Source: Halocafeteria seosinensis
Taxonomy: Eukaryota > Sar > Bigyra > Bicosoecida
Direction: 5' to 3'
Assembly: GCA_001687465.1 (NCBI GenBank)
Contig: LVLI01000328.1
Span: 1-64,000, forward strand
Length of the DNA: 64,000 nucleotides
Below, piece after piece: positions 58,299-64,000 of this stretch. Position 1 is the stretch's first letter; each line of letters opens with the position of its first letter. A program made the position numbers and the translations under genes. The notes below the pieces were generated by a model, which worked only from the letters and a program-made list of their open reading frames with translations, was not told the origin of the DNA and made no database searches.

Positions 58299-59565
58299 AT
58301 GCAGGCCAATCAAGGACAAGAACAGCAGCATACTGCTTATAAGGACCCGGAGAGCTCACCAGACTCGTCGGCACCCGGAAGTCGAGAACAGTGTACACCA
58401 GCGAAAAAAGGCACAGTCAAAACAGATCCACTTCTTCATGCCATCGCAACTCTTCCGGATGGAATTCCAAAGAGCTCGCCGCATCCTCATTTTCCGTGCT
58501 TGATTGTCATTGACTCGAACTTGAATGGCCTAATGGAATCAGTACGAGAGGGAATAGAGGACTCTGTGGACCAAATGCACATTCCCGCGGATGCTGGAGA
58601 CAAATACCATGTAAGGATTATAGATGAGGAATGTTTTGTGGGCTGATGAATTGCGTTAACTTGAGCATCCCTTGTGCTGCAGTTGGAAGCAAGTGTTTTT
58701 ATTGGAGGTGAGCGCATTAGACTCAGTGTGCACTTATTCATGGAAGTCGCCGATAAGCAGGGTAGTCTAGCCAAACTCTTCCTCCAGGGCTTTTGCCACA
58801 GCGTATGTTATGCCTTTGTTCTCATTTTATTCGAATTGGTACGTGTGAAATCTTAACCTCGATTCCTCATTCTTTTGCAGGGCTACGGCTGGAACTTCTA
58901 CACCGTTTGGAACGGAATTCTCGATGAACTCAGATGTAATTCGAAGAAAGTGCAGCGCTACTTCCCCGCAAAAGAAGCAGATCATCAACCAATATTACGG
59001 AAGGACAAGGTGGCTCCCACTCAACTGCCTCGCTCCGACGAAGCAAGTGCTTTCTTTCCATCATCCTCACAAGGATCGGAACTTGCACCGCTTCCTGACA
59101 TAGACATGCACGCCCCTGCAGCGGTTCCTGGAGAACCTACTGATGAGGATTTCATTAACTTGATGGAATCCAAGTTCGAGAGTGAGAGATGCTTAGGAAT
59201 GGAATTTGTCGGGTCAGATTTGAAAAAATTTGGTACTCCGGCGGTGATTCGATGCCTCTTCAAATGTGTAGGTAGTGAGAGTTCGTACTCTGGAAGTCGT
59301 ATAAGAGCAATGAGTTTGTTGAATAGAATGGTAAAAAGTGGGCTTTGTTCTGCTTCGTTGATTGACTTCGATAGCCTCAAGAGTGGTTTAACCGCGCTAG
59401 TCAGAGAATGTAGGGATGAGAGTAACTGTTCTCCATCCTTCTTGTATATGGTTGACGAGTATGTTTCCTTTGCCGAAAAGTTCATTGAAACTGTGGCGAA
59501 ACGACTGCATGTGGAAGCTGACTCGTCTATCCGAGATAAGATTGCAGAGTTGAAACAATGTTGCA
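57225..59565. repeat. segmental duplication, left copy
   Basis: The block starting acagcaaggttggatggttg is repeated from about 60916. It includes roughly 1 kb of upstream DNA and the whole gene at 58299. Exons 2 and 3 are near identical to the right copy, and the 5' flank is more diverged with small indels. It ends within the last codons of the gene. Confidence 0.9.
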
Positions 59566-59576
59566 AGACACACTGA
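58299..59576 (+). CDS. unknown family protein, copy 2
   Basis: Three exons (58299-58610, 58683-58802, 58881-59576) join in phase 0 to 375 aa. It begins with a polar 45-residue N-terminus, then TLPDGIPKSSPHPHFPCL, exon 2 with VFIGGERIRLSVHLFM, and exon 3 from GYGWNFYTVWNGILDELR. The helical C-terminal domain includes SRIRAMSLLNRMVKSGL and DEYVSFAEKFIETVAKRL. Almost identical to copy 3 over exons 2-3 but lacking its 124-residue N-terminal insert. No recognised family; function unknown. Purely soluble by appearance. Confidence 0.82.
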
Positions 59577-59593
59577 TATATATATATATATAT
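59576..59593. repeat. AT dinucleotide tract
   Basis: About nine AT units begin at the stop codon of copy 2 and mark the right edge of the left duplicated block. Confidence 0.9.
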
Positions 59594-60879
59594 TCGGTTG
59601 GGCAAAGTATGGTAATGTGCCAGATACCAGGACCACGTGTTTATCGGTGGTGTTGTTATTGAAGAGTCTGGTGTCATATCGTTTGTCTTTGAGACGTTGC
59701 GGAATGTATACATACATGCGATGCTTATTCGATGGTTACCAAGGGACTCGTTTGGTGACTGTTATAGATCCGCGAAAAAAATGCTACATCCACGATTAAG
59801 CGGGAATTTAAGTAACTTTACTACAGTTACTTGCATGGTTGGTCTCTCTCCAACACAGCCAACTACTATGTGCCTGAGGAACTGTGGCATCCATTCCTCC
59901 AGGAAGCAATCCTGTCTGTCGTGTACCTTCAACGGCGTGGCCGACAATCGCTCGAATAGGGCTAGATAATTAGAACTTCGATGCAACGAGAGTTGCCAGG
60001 AAGCCTTGGTTCTTTGGCAAGTCGCGGCCATGAAGAGGATTTGTAAGACTGGCTACAGTTGTTGACTCCAGAGACAACGTAGACATCCTGCCTGTGCTGC
60101 TGCAACCGGTCTTGGCGTTGGCGCCGCTGTGGCAGGCTCAGGGTCTTCTCCTGCCAGACTGAGCCTTGTCGGTACCTCTGACATTGTGGGCGCAGGCATG
60201 GCTCCTCCCCCGATGCCTCCTGAGCTTAACCAGTGCTGGCATGTCAGCAAGGCTGCAGGAACAGCGGGCCCGTCGCTGCTTAACACGGGCGCATACCGCT
60301 CCTCGTTAAGAGGATGTGGTCAACTTCCCGGCCGGTGGGCTATCTGTCACATTTGTGTGTGTGTCGCGTGATACGTAGACAACGTAGACAACTTTGGTTT
60401 CAATTCCGTATCCGAATCGGGGAACACACACTTGGTTGCTTTTGACTCAGCAATAAAGGAGATACAAACACAGAGGACATATAAGAGCATGTTAGGAGAT
60501 CGCGCGAAGAATGGCTCAGTGAAGATCCAGAGGAAACGATGCAGAAGTTTCGAAGTTGCCGTTGGCCAAGCTCTCTATCACGTTGATGTCCTACAGCGTG
60601 AGGGTGCTGGAGCAATTCCGGGAAGGGTTCATTTCACCCTGCCGATACTAGGTTGCTTCCGGTAGGACCAATGCTAAGCTACTACGCAAATTATGGGGAA
60701 AATAGTGCGTTGTTTCACGATTCCATCAACTCTTTGAGTCACTTCCCATGAAAGACACTTCAAATCGAAGATTGCAAGTGGCTTTTGAATATCTGCTGAA
60801 GAATTAAATTTCTTTGGGGTGCTGCAGTGCTTCATCGTCGACAACACCTACATAGACTGAAGCATGGAAGTGTAGTTGC

Positions 60880-60918
<39 letters not shown>

Positions 60919-62011
60919 CAAGGTTGGATGGTTGAAGTCATGGTGCTTTCACGTTAGGAATTTGGAGTCAGTACGGGACAGTGAGCCAGTTGACAATACA
61001 AAGGAATCCCAGTTGAGGCTGTCCATTTTCTCTGACTCCGTAAACTCTGCCATAATTAGAGGGTCTACATGTATATTTTCCGTCAACGTTGTTCAGACAG
61101 GGGTGGATTCTCTTCGCCAGCGCTCTTTGCTTACCGGATTCACCGCATGCGCAGATCGCATTCTCATCATTGACACAGAGTTAACATAAATAAAAGAATA
61201 GGGAAGGATGTAGTGCACCCAGCTGCTGTTTCTTCGGATTTCTCACGTTGGTGTGTGTGGCTGGGCGGAATCATAACGTTGTCGTTGTTGTTGCCCTACG
61301 TTGACATGCCAACGACGTCGTGACGGAAACGATTACCAAAGTTCGGGTTTGCGTCAATGCTTTGAAGTCCCTCGTTTGCGCTACCTCTCTTAGTGGGCCC
61401 GTTGCTACCAGACACGGGCGTCTGCTGCTACTCAAGTGTAGTGGTTCACATCCGACTGCCGGTGGGCCATCAGTCAGATTTTCGTCGTCGTCGTGTGCCA
61501 ACGACGTACAGTACATTTCGACTGCCTGCCTGACATCAGCCCCAAACCGGCGTTCTGTCCTTTCAGTGGGTTCATTGAACGAGGCATATAGCATGACAGC
61601 TGGTGGAGCATGCTGCGTCTGAGCTTCCCTTCAAAATTCGCAAGAATGAAACTTCTCCCTTGTGGCAAGGCTGGTGATCGAGTTGTGAACTTGGGCCCAC
61701 GTTCGTTCAACAGCGCAACGGCGGGTGCATTGGCAGAACTTAGCTTATAATAGCCTACTTTGCTTATGATAATACGCCATTAGCCATCGGAGAAGATACA
61801 GATATAAGTTGATATTTTATGCGCTCCATGTAAAGACAATTTTTTGTTGTTTGTTTGCTTGTATGATTAGCTTGAACAACTAACTACTGTATCCACGCGC
61901 CAAAAACCTACCCCGCCAGCCTCCCCTGTGAGCTCCCCTTGTGGACTGCCCTTTGGCCGAAAATTTTAAACAGCCTGGCCAGAATCCTGTTCAACTGGTA
62001 AGTTTTAAACG
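59594..62011. other. intergenic, 2.4 kb, unique DNA then right duplicated flank
   Basis: 59594-60880 is unique and includes a GC-rich island at about 60060-60340 with open frames on both strands but no domain. After the AC tract at 60881, the DNA repeats the 57.2-58.3 kb flank. No gene was recognised. Confidence 0.45.
60881..60917. repeat. (AC)18 microsatellite at duplication edge
   Basis: About eighteen AC units sit directly before the right copy of the duplicated block, where the left copy has only cactac. Confidence 0.95.
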
Positions 62012-63650
62012 ATGCAGATCAATCCAGGACAAGAACACCAGCATACTGCTCGTAAGGACCCGAAGAATTCACGGGACTCATCGACACCCGGAACTCATCT
62101 GCCACAGCATACGAAGCCGAGGTCACCAACGGACAAAGATACGGTGAAATTTGAGCTGCGAGCTCTAAAGAGCTTCGCTGAAAAGCATGGAGAAGAATGG
62201 CACGACGACAGACAGAAGATTTGTGACCGACTCAATAAAGGTGTGGAGAGCAAGGTAGCGGTCATCGATGAAAAGGGCAACCTCAGCGTCAACACATGGT
62301 GTAGAAAAGTGGATGCTATCGCGTTTTCCGCGCGTCATGGAATAAAAGGGGTCAATGCATGGGTCAGCAAACCTGAGCAAAGACGTGAGCTAGGGGACTG
62401 GTTGAACAAACTGCAACTCGTGCTCGAAGGCAGTTCCATAGCGGATGAAGGACGTGGGAGACGTGCATCTAAAGGCATGGAGCGCGACGTGGAGGTTGTC
62501 GATGAAAAGGGTAACCTACTTCATTCCTTCGCAACTCTTCCGGATGGAATTCCAAAGAGCTCGCCGCATCCTCATTTTCCGTGCTTGATTGTCATTGACT
62601 CGAACTTGAATGGCCTAATGGAATCAGTACGAGAGGGAATAGAGGACTCTGTGGACCAAATGCACATTCCCACGGATGCTGGAGACAAATACCATGTAAG
62701 GATTATAGATGAGGAATGTTTTGTGGGCTGATGAATTGCGTTAACTTGAGCATCCCTTGTGCTGCAGTTGGAAGCAAGTGTTTTTATTGGAGGTGAGCGC
62801 ATTAGACTCAGTGTGCACTTATTCATGGAAGCCGCCGATAAGCAGGGTAGTCTAGCCAAACTCTTCCTCCAGGGCTTTTGCCACAGCGTATGTTATGCCT
62901 TTGTTTTCATTTTATTCGAATTGGTACGTGTGAAATCTTAACCTCAATTCCTCATTCTTTTGCAGGGCTACGGCTGGAACTTCTACACCGTTTGGAACGG
63001 AATTCTCGATGAACTCAGATGTAATTCGAAGAAAGTGCAGCGCTACTTCCCCGCAAAAGAAGCAGATCATCAACCAATATTACGGAAGGACAAGATGGCT
63101 CCCACTCAACTGCCTCGCTCCGACGAAGCAAGTGCTTTCTTTCCATCATCCTCACAAGGCTCGGAAGTTGCACCGCTTCCTGACATAGACATGCACGCCC
63201 CTGCAGCGGTTCCTGGAGAACCTACTGATGAGGATTTCATTGACTTGATGGAATCCAAGTTCGAGAGTGAAAGATGCTTAGGGATGGAATTTGTCGGGTC
63301 GGATCTGAAAAAATTTGGTACTCCGGCGGTGATTCGATGCCTCTTCAAATGTGTAGGTAGTGAGAGTTCGTACTCTGGAAGTCGTATTAGAGCAATGAGT
63401 TTGTTGAATAGAATGGTAAAAAGTGGGCTTTGTTCTGCTTCGTTGATTGACTTCGATAACCTCAAGAGTGGTTTAACCGCGCTAGTCAGAGAATCTACGG
63501 ATGAGAGTAACTGTTCTCCATCCTTCTTGTATATGGTTGACGAGTATGTTTCCTTTGCCGAAAAGTTCATCGAAACTGTGGCGAAACGACTGCATGTGGA
63601 AGCTGACTCTTCTATCCGAGACAAGGCTGCGAAGTTGAAACAGTTTTGCA
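60916..63650. repeat. segmental duplication, right copy
   Basis: It corresponds to 57225-59565 and is about 390 bp longer, mainly because of extra coding sequence in exon 1 of the gene at 62012. Start-to-start distance to the left copy is about 3.69 kb. The exon 2-3 part is nearly identical, including introns. Confidence 0.9.
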
Positions 63651-63673
63651 ACGGGAACCGAACTTGTCTATGA
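62012..63673 (+). CDS. unknown family protein, copy 3 (with N-terminal insert)
   Basis: Three exons (62012-62695, 62768-62887, 62966-63673) join in phase 0 to 503 aa. It matches copy 2 except for 124 extra residues in exon 1 (about 49-172), rich in charged helices (EEWHDDRQKICDRLNKG, EQRRELGDWLNKLQLVLEG). The insert contains a short internal echo, VIDEKGNL and VVDEKGNL, the second at its right edge. The last 15 residues also differ from copy 2. Function unknown. The insert may be a gain here or a loss in the other copies; copy 1 lacks it too, which favours a gain. Confidence 0.82.
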
Positions 63674-64000
63674 ACCCCGATCCATCGTTTGTACGTGGCT
63701 ATAGGTTTACTTAACAACGTCGAAGCGGAAAACGGGAAAACCGTGAGCCAAGATTTATTAAACCTCTCCACAAGAGCCACTACCGGGCGGAAAATGCGTT
63801 GGAGGGTGTTGAATGTCATGTTCAGTGCAAGTCTGCGTACCAAGTTGCATTCTATGGAACGATACAACCAGCAGAGCATCAGCACATAAGTATTGGTCAA
63901 TGATATGGATTCAATATTGAAATGCTTTCTTTTCCTTTTTGGTGGTTCAACTGGCGCACACCTTCGTGGGACGTTGCCATACGAGTGGAGCATGGTTATG
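63674..64000. other. right edge, nothing recognised
   Basis: Open frames on both strands are short or are the complement of copy 3. No feature can be supported. Confidence 0.4.

Noticed and set aside
60053-60371. GC-rich island with open frames on both strands
   Set aside because: Open frames of this length are expected in GC-rich DNA and show no domain.

Overview
The window is nuclear DNA of a compact, intron-rich eukaryote, probably a unicellular or simple protist or alga. The evidence is gene content plus about 59 inferred GT-AG introns, mostly 60-80 nt, each placed where two reading frames join in phase and where the joined protein fits its family. GC looks moderate. The phylum cannot be fixed from the sequence. 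A p25-alpha/SHIPPO-type protein and a PIH1-family protein hint at a flagellated lineage, but neither proves it.

Layout. 1-4.7 kb is gene-poor, with decayed reading frames, a 41-bp palindrome, a GA tract and a tandem direct repeat. 4.7-23.6 kb holds a p25-alpha coiled-coil protein, a PIG-X-like fragment, a Su(z)12-like Polycomb protein, a PDCD2-family protein, a TFIIS-N-like protein, a helical-repeat protein, an LRR relic, a TFIIB-like protein with twin zinc ribbons, an unknown protein and a PIH1 co-chaperone. 23.7-33 kb holds a RagA/Gtr1 GTPase, mitochondrial GrpE, a very acidic protein and a signal peptide peptidase. 33.2-40.5 kb is read here as one gene for a 2,333-aa membrane protein built of three repeated units. 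41.6-48.1 kb holds proteasome subunit Rpn3, DGAT2 and a TMEM245-like membrane protein. 48.5-54 kb is a tandem array of three related protein kinases with graded loss of catalytic motifs. 55.4-63.7 kb is a three-member unknown family, two members of which lie in a recent segmental duplication.

Most genes are single-copy housekeeping genes with unrelated roles: chromatin, transcription, TORC1 signalling, proteostasis and lipid synthesis. They are packed with short convergent (37-91 bp) and divergent (down to 67 bp) gaps. The right third differs, being dominated by local tandem expansion. The most notable candidates for something new are the triple-unit membrane protein, the kinase array, the unknown three-copy family and the twin-zinc-ribbon TFIIB-like protein.
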